Shown piece after piece: positions 23,016-35,675 of a stretch of 64,000 bases of DNA. Position numbers and translations under genes: made by a program. Every line of letters starts with the position of its first letter. Positions within the stretch are counted from its first letter, which is position 1. The notes beneath the pieces are model-generated. The model ran no database searches. It saw only the letters and a program-made list of their open reading frames with translations, and was not told the DNA's origin. Origin of the DNA: Stromatinia cepivora (Eukaryota; Ascomycota; Leotiomycetes; Helotiales; Sclerotiniaceae); the NCBI GenBank assembly GCA_014898415.1, contig RCTD01000014.1, positions 186,001 through 250,000 of the forward strand, in the 5' to 3' direction.

Positions 23016-25422
23016 CTATTTCTGCGCCTGAGTCCCATTCTTCCCATTTCCATGGGTCAGATCAGAAACCCAGCCTTTAAGGTCATCCAGTTCTCCCTTG
23101 AACCATGCCCACCAATTCTTCGCATCATTTGTCGTAACACTGTCGTCTCCCACTACCGGTCTGTCCACATTTGGGTCTTCCGAGTCTTCTGGTGTATCAA
23201 CACCAACCATATGTGGAGGAACCACATTAGGGTCCGCGGCAGAGCTAGCTTCAATCGGCGAAATAGATAGAGTTCCATTTGTTGGAGAGTCTAACTTCGA
23301 AGAGGTAGGCTCTGGATCTGCGGTGGAACTAGCTTCAATCGGCGATATAGATAGAGTTCCATTTGTTGGAGAGTCTAACTTCGAGGGGGTAGGCTCTGGA
23401 TCAGCAGGTTCGGGAGGAGATGTGTCGGGCGAGTGAAGTCCAATAGGCTTGAGTGGGAGACGTAGTGTACCGTTATTAGGTTTGGGTACAAGAGCGAGAG
23501 AGTCACAAATTATATTGTATACTTCAATATTTTCTGTATCATGTTAGTTAGACTTGGTTGGGGAAGAGCATAGTGAACTTACGGAAAGGCTCAACGCGGC
23601 TATTTGGCTCATGCGGGAAAGCAGGGCCTCTAGCAATGAAAATAGCCCTCATGAGCGGATGTTCATGATCGTAGCCATGCAGCCCTCGAGGATGATAGGC
23701 AATACCTTTTGCCTTTGCTTCGACCACATTAAATTCATCCTTCGTGACAATTGCCCAACCAGTCTTTGGAACAATCCATAGGGGGGCGATTCGCTCATTC
23801 TTGGAGAAATGATAGCGTTCAGGCATATTGACATCACGTAGGTAGACCTCAAAATTGGGATTAGTGGTAGCTTCTGCAGCCAAACTATCGTAAAGACCTT
23901 GAAGGTGCGCAGGATCTTTTGGCCGGAGTCCATACAAGGGCCAGCCATCAGTGTGCTCGATTAGACTAGTATCAATGATGTCTTCCAATTGAATAAGACG
24001 GTTTGTATCTGTGGTAGCCATTCCATGATCTGAAACAACGACAACGTTAACAATATTTGTCAGATTCCTTGCCTCTAGTCCTTGAAACAGTTGATCAAGC
24101 ATAGTGTCAACTTCTGATATAGTTGCCCTAATTTCAGTACTATTTGGTCCATAAAGATGACCATGCTGATCAACATTGGGCACGTACGCTGCGATGAGTT
24201 GAGGTCTCATATCAGCTATTTCTGCGTGGTCATCTTCCTGGCCAGGCTTATCCAGAAGCTCAAGTACTCGACTGACCTTATTCGACAGCAATTCTTTCCC
24301 GTTATATTTATCCAAGTATGCCAGCTCCACATCCATAATATGTGCTTCGCTCCCTGGCCACATATGAATGGCAGTTCTAATTCCTTGATTTTCAGCAGTG
24401 ACCCAGAGAGGTTCACCGCCCCACCATTTCTTGTTCATCGCTTCGGATTTAGTGTAGAAGAATTCTTCTTGTAGTTCCTTGTCCCAGAACGTATTTCCCA
24501 CAACTCCATGTGATTCTGGGTAAAGACCAGTAACCAATGTATAATGGTTTGGGAACGTGACAGAAGGGAAACTAGGCATCATATAGACGGGCGAAATCCC
24601 CTCCTCCACAAAAGCATTTAATCTAGGCGTGATGCCCCGCTTCAAGAAATCGGCTCGGAACCCATCTAAACTTATCAGAATCGTTGTTGGAGCGAATAAA
24701 GCTGTGCCATTGCTCAAAATCTTTTGGTGTACTTTCGTGAAACGTGCTTTCACCGACAATTTCCACGCCACCAATAACAGAGCCACAAAACCTACTGCAA
24801 TCAGTAGGTATATAGCGCACCAAGCCCATCTCGCCTTTTTCCGTTGTACTGTCTTGTCCCGTATGTTTAGCAACCCACGTCTATCGGCATCTTCGCTCTC
24901 ATCGGTTTCGCTGCTTGAACCTGTCGCACTGCCTTCTTTCATGCGCCCCCCTTCCATCTCGATCATTAACTCTCCAGCTTCGCCATAACTTGCATCTTCC
25001 ATCAATTTTTCCTTCTTCCTCTGCCTTCTAATTCTCCTTTGACGTCGTTTGTCTTCCGGCTCGGCTTCATCGTCTTGGTCTGCGGAGCCTCCATCACCGG
25101 CTCCAGGTAACAAAACATGGCTTTTACTCCATAGACCTCTGAGTCCGGAGCTTATTCCTTCCAATGCGCTCCCTCTCCTCTTCCCGCCCTGACGATTCCT
25201 CTCCAATAGCTCGTCCCTCTCTTCTTCCTCTTCTAATACACCCCGATCGTATTTCCTAATATCCGCCGACGTTCGTGCCCCCTTAACTACCTTATCATCA
25301 TCACTGTCATCATCCTGTTCACTGCGCTCCGAATGTATAGACGGTGCATCGTCGTCGTAATTCGATGGAGACAATAGGGAAGCATCCCCGCCGTCGGGTT
25401 TCCGAACGACTTTGGACGACAT
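23016..25422 (-). CDS. Type II membrane nucleotide pyrophosphatase/phosphodiesterase
   Basis: Alkaline-phosphatase-superfamily enzyme (NPP family) that hydrolyses nucleotide pyrophosphate or phosphodiester bonds, outside the cell or in the lumen of the secretory/vacuolar system. Exons 25422..23583 and 23533..23016; 49 bp intron (GTAAGT/CAG with CTAAC branch). Predicted 785 aa. Cytosolic acidic/basic tail of about 198 residues, one membrane segment at about 199-220, then the catalytic domain. Metal and catalytic residues are visible: Asp253 in LISLDGFRADF, nucleophile Thr289 in FPSVTFPNHYTLVTG, and the metal-binding DQHGHLYGP, VVSDHGM and RGLHGYDH blocks. Domain order is as in fungal NPPs. After the catalytic domain comes a Pro/Ser/Thr-rich stretch with two near-identical 28-residue repeats, then a short charged tail. 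Topology (N-terminus in the cytosol) is inferred. Confidence 0.92.
23233..23400 (-). repeat. 84 bp coding tandem duplication
   Basis: Two adjacent 84 bp copies inside the last exon of the phosphodiesterase gene encode 28-residue units containing SKLDSPTNGTLSISPIEASS. The copies differ at only a few bases, which suggests a recent in-frame duplication. Each unit carries one NGT N-glycosylation sequon. Confidence 0.85.
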
Positions 25423-26590
25423 TCGTGCCTAGAGTTTGCTACTCACGTAAAATATATGTGCATGCCCTTCATATCATGATTGTGATGAGCGCACCACAAT
25501 ATGCTATTGAGGGTGGAAACAAATTAAAGTGTTCTAGAAGTCTGAATGCTTCCATTGCAAGGGAGAGCCTGGCGAATTCTAAAATTCATTGCTTGTAGAA
25601 GCCTGGAGATTAAGGCATGGATTAACATTTTCTCTCTCCGTTTTCTGTCTTGCACTACCTTGTGTTACCTTGATCAATACATGAAAGCTGTTTATCGCTA
25701 ACGCAGGTGAGTATGAACAACCTAGCTGGTTTAGGACATTAATGGACTGTGGGGATGTAAGAACATGGTCCGAGTATACTCAATATCCTGATGCATGGGA
25801 ACAAGAGGGGCAGGTGGAAGATGTAGTATATCCTCCAGCTTTGGTGAAACTTCAAAACCTCCATTATCGGAATTATCAGTTATTCCTTCTTACTATCCTA
25901 ATGTTGAGATCTAGCATATTTGCCTCGAGTGGGGGTCCTTCTGCGCATAAATTGTTTTAGTCATGTTGCTCAACTTTATCTACATTTTCGTCATTTCCTC
26001 TTCGTACTCCCACCCTATCCATGATATTCTATCATCATTCAACTATTTTCATATGGTTATTGAGACCGAGTGGGATGGCTTCAACTTCCTATTAGTCAAA
26101 GCCTGTCATACAATTGCAATAATCCTTTCATTTGCGCGCGAATTTCATGGGCAAATTCAGGGGGTTGTCACGATGAGGGATTTTATATCCAACTCGCATG
26201 GCGAAAATCCCGCAAGATTTTTTGTAGATCGCTATTGTAGATGAATGCGATCTCGCTGCCAGCGGGAGGTGAAGAGTATATCTCCCCTCTCGCTTCATGC
26301 TTTGCATCTAAATCCAACTATCTCTTCAATTTCTTCATCAGAAAGCTCCCGACAACAAAGATCTCATTGCACTTTACCTTCCCCTTAGCGAAAATCGGAG
26401 CACAAAAGATTAACTGACATGGAGCCAGTCTCCTGTATGGTATTTGGAATTGGAGTTTTCGTCACTATGATCTTTTTGCAAATGATGCAGGAGAAAAACA
26501 ACTAATCGTTAATCGAAGTGCCAACGTATATTCACCACCCTTCTGTCTCAATATAATTCAATGCTAACATGCTTGCAGACCCAGAAGCCT
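25423..26590. other. Intergenic region upstream of the phosphodiesterase gene
   Basis: About 1.2 kb between two minus-strand genes; serves as the phosphodiesterase promoter and the 3' flank of the permease gene. Only featureless short ORFs. Confidence 0.5.
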
Positions 26591-28504
26591 TTACTGGGTC
26601 AGTTTAGAAGTTACAGGAGCCCGATTTCTTGCCAGCTCGCTTTTCATCTCGAAAGACTTCAGCCTATTCTTTCCATCATCTGAACTATCTTCGACACCTT
26701 CCACAATTTCTTCTGGGTTTGTACCCATCATATAATGCTAGGATTACCCGTGTTAGCCTTCGTGGCTGGAATGCTGGTATGGGACGTATGTAACTCACCT
26801 CGACATTGATCACAGGTCCCTTGAACCATTTGTGTGCTGACACAAACCACCAGATTATTACCATACTCATCGCTGAATCCATTATTAGCCGCCGAAGATG
26901 GATACAATAGAGCAAGATTTAGGAATACTTACGACCGAAATATACAGCCACTGTCCAGTTCATCAACGAGGCAGTAAGGTCATTGCCTCTATAGGCCGGG
27001 AAGCAGAGAATCGGCATCATTACAAGAATAAAAGAAGAGGCGGCCAATCCGATTGGCTTACTGAATTTGCCAAGATGCCATGGTCCACGTCGAAATCTGT
27101 CCCCAACGAAGAATACTCGAATGAAGATAGGGATGGTGAAAGCAACGTAAGCTGCGATAGCGCCGACGGAGAAGATCGCGCCAATGGCTACAGTTCCGCC
27201 AAAGATCAACAACAAGAGAAAGCAGCCTATGACTGTGTTGAACCACACAGCGTTGACTGGAGTATAAGTATACTGATTAATTTTCTTGATCCACCAAGAG
27301 CACGGAAAGCAATCATCTCGGGCATAAGCAAACGTTACGCGGGAAGCGGCCACCATGCACCCTTGGCCCATAAAGAATCCGCACATGATAGTGATGGCAA
27401 GAATAGCGAGCGCAGTCTTCTGTGGCATCACTTGGACGAGATACGATGCCCATGGCTGTCCGAGTGGGGAATCAAGAACCTCGGTTATATCGATGACAGT
27501 ATAAGCAACGACAAGCTGCAAAGCCCATCCCATAAGACCTCCAATTCCACTAGTCAGGACGATGGCTCGTGGAGCTGCGATGTTGGCGTTACTACACTCC
27601 TCCGAAAGATGGAAAGGGGCATCGTATCCAGACATCGTCCAAATAATGGCGATAAAAGACATCAAAACCGCGACTCCATCTGGCCAATCAGTGCCATTCT
27701 GAATAGACCAGACCTCCTTCGAAGGAAAGAATTTTGGCGTTGTGGCAGTTCCGGTGACCGACGCTGGAATCATGATGATTACCACCAACAAAGCTATCAT
27801 ATTCAATGTCGATCCAAACGAATTAAACTTCGCAATCCATAGCGTTGGCATACTTGATATGCAAGCATGAATGATCATGACGAAGACCGTCAATAGGAAT
27901 GTCTGATAATTCGTTGGCTCATACTCGGGATGGGTGATTGAGGCCGCAGCAAGAACCATGGCGGCGAGCGCATAGTCCACACTTGGTGCTCCTGTGATTT
28001 GGACCATCCAATTAGACCATCCTGTTATCCAAGCTGCGAAAGGGCCCCAGCCTGGGGGAGCGAGTACCGCAGCAGCATAATATAATCCACCACTAGAAAC
28101 ATTTAGCGCTTTCGTCTTTGAACATCATCCAAGAACACTCACCTAGTCGGCATACTCGAACACAATTCAGCCATTCCCATAGCGACACACTGGATGAAAA
28201 CCCAACTAATCAACCATCCCCAAACCATTCCTCCTGTACCAGCATATCCCATCCCATAATACAATGTGCTTGCGAAACTGGGCAGCAATCCCAATACTGC
28301 GAACGAAACACAAAAGGTTGTCCATAGTGAAAATTCTCGTTTGAACTCTTGCTTATAACCCAAAGCCGTCAGTGCAGCTTCATCCGCACTCAAGCCTTCG
28401 AGATTCGGGACATCTCTAACAGGTAACACTGTTGTAACAGAGGGACGACCTATCAGGTCATCATGAGCCGATGCATCACTTTTCGAGTGCGACAAAGTAG
28501 CCAT
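26591..28504 (-). CDS. APC-superfamily amino acid/choline-type permease
   Basis: Multi-pass plasma-membrane transporter of the fungal amino acid/choline/GABA permease group. Exons 28504..28143, 28092..26933, 26872..26799 and 26737..26591; introns of 50, 59 or 60 and 61 bp, all GT-AG and in register. Predicted 580 aa. The N-terminus is hydrophilic, then about 12 hydrophobic segments start at FSLWTTFCVSFAVLGLLPSF. Family signatures are WGWLISWVFIQCVAMGMAEL, SSMPTSGGLYYAAAVLAPPG across the first splice, and MSGYDAPFHLSEECSNA in the middle, the consensus amphipathic region. The end reads WWFVSAHKWFKGPVINVE followed by a short charged tail. Substrate is not predictable; close families include choline (Hnm1) and GABA (Uga4) permeases. 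The antisense strand carries a 314-codon open frame, judged spurious. Confidence 0.92.
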
Positions 28505-31407
28505 CTTCAATCTGAGGATGATTATTTTGAATCAACAGAAGATTGTGTGGACGTGGCATATCTATGTAGTACAACGCACGTTTATTAATTACCTGCACGG
28601 CATGACAGAACTCCATTTGAAGCGTGTTTGCTCATAGGGAGGAAGGGGTCGTACAGCAGCTATCAGATCTTATACTTAATAAGGAAGGTTTAGCCTGAAC
28701 CCCTGCTATCAAGAGGTGGCTTCGGGTGGATTTCTCTTGGTGGTTTCGTTTTCCTTTCCTTTCCTTTATCTTGATCTAGATTTATTTGATCTCTCCAGCT
28801 TCATATGTCCCCTTTGATTTTGATCGTTGAATTTTTCATCTTTCATATATGTATATAAAAGTACATTGTCGACTCATTTTCAGAGTCATCTTCATTCATT
28901 TGAAATGATCATTGAACACAATTCAACAAAAGAGATATTAGTTGAAGAAGCTATCATACCATGACGACGTTAGGCCAATGGTAAAACTGCCCGCAAGATA
29001 CACAATCCAATGCTTATCTTTTATCTCGCACCAATTAACCTTCCTTATCAAAGTTATCATGCTTATCGCTGCCACTAGTATGCGAGCTTCGAGGTTCAAT
29101 TCCGGCAAAACGTTTGGAAGAGCTCAGAATTGAAGAACGAACATCTTTCCCCATGCATTTCTTCATCTTCCTGCCAAGATATTGCAACTTCACTTGCAAT
29201 AACATCGCTTCCAATCTCGATCTTTCTGTCTAAGTCACTTGACTCCCAGATTTACAGAATGTAAAATAAATCTCCGCAGTCCAGCTAGGCCCCCGTTCCA
29301 ATGCCGCCAACTCCACTTCCCACGAAAATGTGGGGACAGATAACCACCCCAATTTACGTAACCCTCCCCTATCAATATCAAGGCGCTAAGCCCCCGGCTT
29401 GTTCAGATACCAATTGCACTCCTACATGTAAAAGGGAAATGAAACATCAGCTCGGGATCCTACATCCCAGGATAAAAAGGCCTATTTCATGGAGAACTGC
29501 CTGGTATCAATCGCAACGGCTCGGCCGAGACTATCCTTTGAATTCGTCCTCAACTGATATTGATGTGCGATGAAGGTTTGAGAATATTCCATAATGCTAC
29601 TAAAAAACTCGTATGGTGCAACTACGGCTGTTAATCGAGGTACCATTAGATAGCCTACAATAGCGATGGAATCACAAAACAATATTCTTTCTACCTAATC
29701 CAGACGTGAATTCAAGCTATCCCATCTCAAACGAGAAAACCATTCGCTGAAAAGTGCAAGATCAAGCTCACTCCAAACATTCCAATCACTCATGAACTCC
29801 TCTGCCTCATCAGAAATCAACAAAGTCTACGTCCCGCTGCCCCCTCTCTTCCATCCCCCTCCCAACCGCCGTTTTTCCATCCGACTTTCGCGTCCGCGTC
29901 ATTACTCTTGTTTCTTCCTCGTTTGTTTTCTTGGTGGTACGATGATTTCGTCACAGAGCAGAAGCTCCGTATTCGGGGGTTGTTTGAACTTTGGTGTATT
30001 ATATCGACTTTGGACACGGTGGTGTTGCGCTGTTTCTTGTTGGTGGATTGGAATGCGTTGAGGCATGGATATCCTAAGTTCTTCTCGGGCTAGTTTGTTG
30101 CTTACATTTGCTGTTCCTTGAATAATTTTGAACCGATAAGTGAAAAATTCTGGCTCTGTCTTCGTCTCTCCCCTTTTTATCAACCGAGCCAGGTCCATTG
30201 GATACGTGTACATATTAGGCCTAAGAATGAAACTACCCAATAAATCCATCCTCCTTGAAATTACTCGGACAGGCTCATTTGCACTCCAACCACCAACCAA
30301 AATCTTCTACTTCCCTCGAAAGCTTCTTTGAAGCCACAATTCCCGTATGTCCGCAGTCGAAGCACCTCTTCTTGTGGCACAAGATGCACACCCAGATGGA
30401 AACTTAGGATAGAAAAACATGCCGTGTCACCCAGTATGTGCAAAACAATATTACGTGTGAAGATACACTGTAGAATGATTATTCTGACATCTATTGCGGG
30501 AGAGATCGTGGGTAAATAATTCCAAGATTGGGGTGCTTGTTTGAAGGATTAAAGGTAGAATACTTTGGTGCTTGGAAAATCCAGTGCTCTTCACTAATTT
30601 AACGGCTCTTTTGCCATAGGCAATCTGCATTGTGCATTGACAGATTGTAAAAAGAAGGAGTGATATAACAATGAAGCATCTGAGACTGAGACTGAGATAA
30701 AATGATGCGATTGTGCAAAGCATGCCGATAGATATTCGTCGCTGGCGTGTCCACCTTGGGATCAACATTCCGTTCTTTGAATGCGCCGAGAGCATTACAG
30801 TAGCTCGATAAGGCTGTGGATTGTAATATCGGATTAAGCACTTTGCAGAAGTGTTATATGAAGACGTTATAAGAAACCTGCCTACCTTTTGGTTGGTTTA
30901 TCCAGGTACAGCTCAACCTCGACGCAAGTACTAAGCGATCTCGTATCACCTTCATCTTCCCAAGTCTCATACATTGAGTTGTTTCCGAAACAATACGAGA
31001 AGACTGAAAAACAATTCAACGGATAGGGGTTCTGCTATTGGGAGCTCCATATTTCTGGAGCAGTTTTCAATACATACTCTTCGGTGCTCTCCTATATGTC
31101 GCTCCTCATGGTATCGCTTTGGATATCAAACTTGCATGACCCTCGCGAAAGTTGCAGAAGATACTGCTCAAATGCCCGAAATATGACGGTAGTAAAATTG
31201 TGGCGCCAATGATCGGTTGTTACACATGACCCTAACAAGCTCTCATCGTCCTTGAATGCAAGCCTGATTGATCTCAAAATGTCAATATTCTTCCAACCAA
31301 AAGCCAATGCATCATCAATGAAACGCACATATAAACCTAGAGTGAAAGATATCGCGCTGAAACAGGTCAATGCACAATTTCCATATACAGAACAGTGTAC
31401 GATTGTT
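28505..31407. other. 2.9 kb gene-poor region
   Basis: Between the permease start and the deaminase stop codon. Several ORFs of 60-130 codons exist on both strands but none has a recognised motif. The most protein-like piece is about 29911-30093 (plus), reading WWYDDFVTEQKLRIRGLFEL and ending at a stop, in a frame without its own ATG; the adjacent frame starts at ATG 29792. This could be a decayed or multi-exon gene but I cannot build a model. A TGAGAC triplication lies near 30680-30700. Confidence 0.4.
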
Positions 31408-31932
31408 TTATCCATCAGATGCCGGAACATGTCCTGCTGTAGCCACCTCCAAGATTTTTTCCTCTAATCCTTTCACCAGCAATACCTCAATGCCCGCATC
31501 TTCCAACTTTTTCCTCCCTTCGTTCTCGCCCACAAATTTCTCTGGCTCTCTCACGCCAACCACCACCTTTCGAATTCCTTTCCCAGCTTTACTTAGCTTC
31601 AAGATTCTCTCTAAACAACTCACATTCCCACTCAACCTCTTTGCACATGGCTCCATTGTAGTATATAATATCGTATGTTCTGGCAAAACACCTGCGAGCT
31701 GATCTTCAGGTATGTTGTGAGCTTGCGAGAGCTTTATGAAGCAACATTGTTCTGCGTGTGTATTGCCAAGGCATTCTAGTGTGTAACCTGTTGATATAAC
31801 AGTGTTTGTAGAAGCATTGAGAAGTAATGCGCCAACGCGAAAATTGGTAGGTTTAGGTGGAGATAGTCGGGCAAGGTCGAGGGCTTGACGGAGGTAGGTA
31901 AGGTGATCTGCGGATACTTTTCCCGTTTCCAT
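31408..31932 (-). CDS. Zinc-dependent deaminase of the riboflavin/DRAP-deaminase type
   Basis: Single exon, 174 aa from the ATG at 31932. The frame is open upstream to 31980 but has no ATG before a stop. Cytidine-deaminase fold: His59-Ala-Glu61 (NTHAEQCCF) supplies a zinc ligand and the proton shuttle, and TTMEPCAKRLSGNVSC supplies Cys96 and Cys106. This PC-x9-C spacing resembles RibD/Rib2-type pyrimidine deaminases rather than the PCxxC of dCMP or tRNA deaminases. Fungal proteins like it are often called DRAP deaminase and would act on a pyrimidine intermediate of riboflavin synthesis; that substrate is inferred from family resemblance. No targeting signal. It is divergent from the WD40 gene, with about 535 bp between start codons. 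Confidence 0.85.
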   Translation of the reverse strand: METGKVSADHLTYLRQALDLARLSPPKPTNFRVGALLLNASTNTVISTGYTLECLGNTHAEQCCFIKLSQAHNIPEDQLAGVLPEHTILYTTMEPCAKRLSGNVSCLERILKLSKAGKGIRKVVVGVREPEKFVGENEGRKKLEDAGIEVLLVKGLEEKILEVATAGHVPASDG

Positions 31933-32467
31933 TCTCAAACAATGCCTTTCGATTGTTGCATCTGTTTTCCTTGAGCTCAAGACATTTATCGATATCTATT
32001 CTAAAATTCTGCCGCTTTAGACGACACCGCTTTCTTAGGCATTTTATTCCGGCTCCTCATTCCACAACATGGAACCCTGAAAATCCGAGTAATTACTTCG
32101 GCGTGTCCACGCGAGTTCATGAAGATGGGCCATCTCACGATTGCGTCAAAGGGATAGGGACAGAAGCCAATGGGATTTAATTGGTACCTTTTGTAGTCAT
32201 TCATTATTTTAGAAACAAGTCCATTCAAAATGTCCATAAAATCGTAAAGTTTTAGCCCAAACACTCATTGTCTTGTGCTCGAATATCTGTTTCCATCGCC
32301 AAAAGCCTAAATTTTTGGACTCCCCCCCGGAAAAGAGCGGAATCGCAGCAATCGGGTGAGCGAAGAGGAAGTGACCACACATTTTGCACAAAACTGCTCG
32401 CAGCTCCTTACCTAATCTACTTACACAAACTTTCAAAAACTACTGGATTTATGGCCGCGGAGACAAA
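31933..32467. promoter_or_regulatory. Shared divergent promoter region (deaminase / WD40 protein)
   Basis: About 535 bp between two opposite start codons, so both promoters lie here. I recognise no specific regulator site. A C-run (CCCCCCCGG) near 32326 is the only notable composition feature. Confidence 0.5.
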
Positions 32468-35400
32468 ATGGCTGATGCAGAATTGCCGAGTATCAAAGCG
32501 ATAGATGAGCGTTTAAAGGGCAGCAAGGGGCAACAACAAGCTGTTGAATCTCCAACGACCGAAGGAGGGAGACCACGCTCTGCAACTTCATCGGAAGGTA
32601 GGGCGACCAATTCACATGCCATGAAATCATTATTGGCCATAGAATACTTTGATGGAAATATTATAGTGTTTGAAAGTGTTACTGCTGCTTATCAGATACA
32701 ATGTGCTGATGCAAGTTTTGTTTCTAGACAATGGGCATTCCACAGCTCCAAAGAAGTCTCCAATAAAACTCATTCGAAATGGAGTAGCCAACAAAGAAAA
32801 TGGAAGTGACACAGCATCTGCACGACCTTCTGCTATCGACCCTCTCTCACATGTATGCGACTTCAGATTTACTCTTTGGATGACTCCATATGGACAACCA
32901 TACCATACTCAAAGGCCACATTTACTGACCGGCATGTAGCATATACTGAAGCGTACGAATACCGAGAACATAATACCCCAAAAACTTCGAAATGCTCCTA
33001 CCTCAGGAAGTGTTCTTCCAGAGCCCCCAGAGCCAGGGAGTCCTGACACAGGTTCTCCTGGGAGACAATTGACCCCGGAGAGTCGCAGCGATAGTAATCT
33101 GGCAAAAGACAGGAAGTAAGTCTACATTTGGTACGATCGGACATACAGAGCCTTGCTTGTAGAGTTGCTTACTGTGCCCTTGTGGCTGCTTATGTTGGCG
33201 GGAGTTGGCTATGATTATCATTATGAAAGCTAATCAGCAAAATCATGTAGGAAAGGAGTCTCTTTTTTGAATCGTTTCAATATCTTAGGGGGAAAGAAGA
33301 ATGAGGAGCCAGAAATGGATGATGACGAGTGCGAATTGGAAGATCCACGCACCGAAGGCATGAATGCCCATGTCTTTTCCTCATCAATAGGTGCAAACGG
33401 CTATATCCCGAGACATAAGGAGCCACCGCGATACATTAAGGTCCGAGCCCATAATAAGAAGACTATGGAGTTTAATCGCATGTTTCTAGCCCAGGAATTG
33501 AGTGGCACAAAAGTTCTGTCAAAGGAAGAGAAATTACAAAGTCCGACAACTTCAGAACACCCTAACAAGTTATCGAAACCACCAAGGTCAAACGGCGCAG
33601 TGTGGGCAGCCGAGTTTAGTAAAGATGGAAAATATTTTGCCGCGGCAGGGAAGGACCGAGTGGTTCGAGTTTGGGCAGTAATATCGACCGCGGAGGAGCG
33701 GCGAGCACATGAATTTGACGAAGACGGCGAAAAGTTGAGCGCTCCTGTCTTCAAATCTAAACCCATACAGGAATTTGAAGGCCATACTATGGATGTTTTG
33801 GATCTCAGTTGGAGCAAAAACAATTTCTTGCTATCTTCTTCAATGGACAAGACCGTACGATTATGGCATATAAGCAGGCCAGAGTGTTTGTGCACTTTTA
33901 ATCACAAGGACTTTGTTACATCGATAGCGTTTCATCCACGCGACGATCGCTTTTTCTTGGCTGGGTCACTAGATTCAATTCTTCGGCTTTGGAGTATTCC
34001 TGACAAAAGTGTTGCCTTTTGGAATCAATTACCCGGTCTCATAACGGCTGTGGCGTTCAGCCCAGATGGTAAGACAGCTATAGCTGGCGTTCTTAGTGGC
34101 ATCTGTTTGTTCTACGAGACAGAAGGCTTGAAGTACCACACTCAAATTCATGTCCGATCATCACGAGGGAAAAATGCGAAGGGAAGCAAAATCACTGGTA
34201 TTCGCACGATTGTTTATCCTCCCAATGACCCGGAAGGCGAAACAAAAGTTTTGATCACTTCCAATGATTCTCGAGTTCGAATGTACAACCTTCGAGATAA
34301 AGCTCTAGAGATAAAGTTTAGAAGCCACGAAAACGCCTACAGTCAAATTACGGCCCAGTTCAGCGATGATGCAAAATATGTTATATGTGGTAGTGAGGAT
34401 CACAAAGCTTACATATGGTCCCTTGGAGTCACGGATAATGAGAGCAAGGATAAAAGACCTTGTGAATATTTTGAGGCTCATTCCGAGGTTGTCACAGCCG
34501 CTGTGATGGCGCCGATGAAATCTAGAATACTTCTCAGTGGTTCTGGAGATCCTGTCTACGATTTGTGCAACCCACCGCCTGTGACTTTACTTAGTAGAGA
34601 AGAATCAATTCTTCCCTCGACACCTCGTGCAACTAGTGAAGCAGGAAACCGCGATGCCGTTACCGCACCCGTTGAATATTTTCAAGAACCTCAGATCAAA
34701 AAGCCTGAACAATCATCTGCTTACCTTGCTAGGTCTAATCACAATGATGGCAATATTATAGTAACCGCAGATTACCTTGGTCGCATAAAAGTCTTTCGAC
34801 AAGACTGCGCCTATCAGAAACGACGCAATGATCAATGGGAAACTTCATCTCAGTTTTCCAAAAAGATGAGTATAATGACTCGTCAAAGCGGTGGATCCCA
34901 TTCGCGGCGAACCTCCATCTCCCAGAGTTCCATTTCAGGCCCCTTAACGCAGTCTGACAATAACATCCTCGACTGGCGCAAAACCATTTTCAACGATAGA
35001 CCCAAGACTTCCAGTTCTCATACCAAACCTCCTCTCTTCAGTGACCGAAGTGATCGTAGCGTCTCACCCGCCAAATTCAATCGAGCCCCTTACTCATCAT
35101 CCTCCTCCGCCAATCTCGCAAGTGCCAGCCGTCAACTCCAATATGGTATCGTTGTACCCACAACTACAACAATGATAAGTGGCGGCCACGGGCCTCCTTC
35201 CACTGCTACAAGTAGCCCCCCTCAATCAATCTTCAAATCACAGTCACACCAAGCTCTCCCAAGTCAACCGCCAGCTCCATCCTTCACACTCAATCCTGCA
35301 TCACCCCCCAACGGGGAGAGTTTCAATCCCCAAAAGTTAGATGCTACAGGAAAGTCTTATCAATTTTGGAATATTGCAAATTGGAAAAGCGGCTCAACTG

Positions 35401-35675
35401 CCAACCAAAATATGAACAAAATAGGCCCAGAACTTCTTCGACCACGAACCACCTCATCTCGTGGAAACAGTATTGTCTCTAAATTAAGCAGTGATGCGAA
35501 TTCCGATCTGACAGATGGGAACCAAGATGTAGAAGGCGAGGCTAGTGATGGTAACGATCCAATGGTTGCGTGTAGAAAGTGCGGAGGAAAGGACTTCAGA
35601 ACTAAAAAGGTTGGGGTGGGCGTAAGCAGGGCACAGAAGCTGGTATGTACAAAATGTGGGACAGTAAGTGATTGA
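32468..35675 (+). CDS. WD40-repeat protein, WDR44-like, with C-terminal zinc ribbon
   Basis: Exons 32468..32597, 32728..32852, 32940..33115 and 33251..35675; introns of 130, 87 and 135 bp, all GT-AG and in phase. Predicted 951 aa. Exons 1-3 encode a charged, Ser/Pro-rich N-terminus with a conserved ILKRTNTENIIPQKLRN segment. Exon 4 begins KKGVSFLNRFNILGGKK and holds a WD40 propeller: NGAVWAAEFSKDGKYFAAAGKDRVVRVW, HTMDVLDLSWS, FVTSIAFHPRDD, ITAVAFSPDGKT, and YVICGSEDHKAYIWSL. A long disordered Ser-rich tail follows. The last 35 residues hold CRKCGGKDF and LVCTKCG, i.e. CxxC-x22-CxxC, probably a small zinc ribbon. Animal WDR44 binds Rab11 on endosomes; a role in membrane traffic is a family inference. 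Confidence 0.88.

Noticed and set aside
26898..27842. 314-codon open frame on the plus strand
   Set aside because: It is antisense to the permease gene, whose membrane helices, family motifs and introns are clear. The antisense translation is hydrophilic with no motif.
29093..29103. GGTTCAATTCC, a possible tRNA B-box
   Set aside because: The flanks do not form a T-stem and no matching A-box or acceptor pairing was found at the right distance.
29902..30300. 132-codon minus-strand frame in the gene-poor region
   Set aside because: No domain, low-complexity Lys/Gln/Pro end, and competing frames on the other strand; not enough to call a gene.
31092..31430. 112-codon minus-strand frame overlapping the deaminase 3' end
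   Set aside because: Overlaps the end of a confident gene, has no recognisable domain and no good upstream promoter or splice partner.
33401..33895. 164-codon minus-strand frame
   Set aside because: Antisense to the WD40 repeats; composition typical of a reverse-complement shadow.
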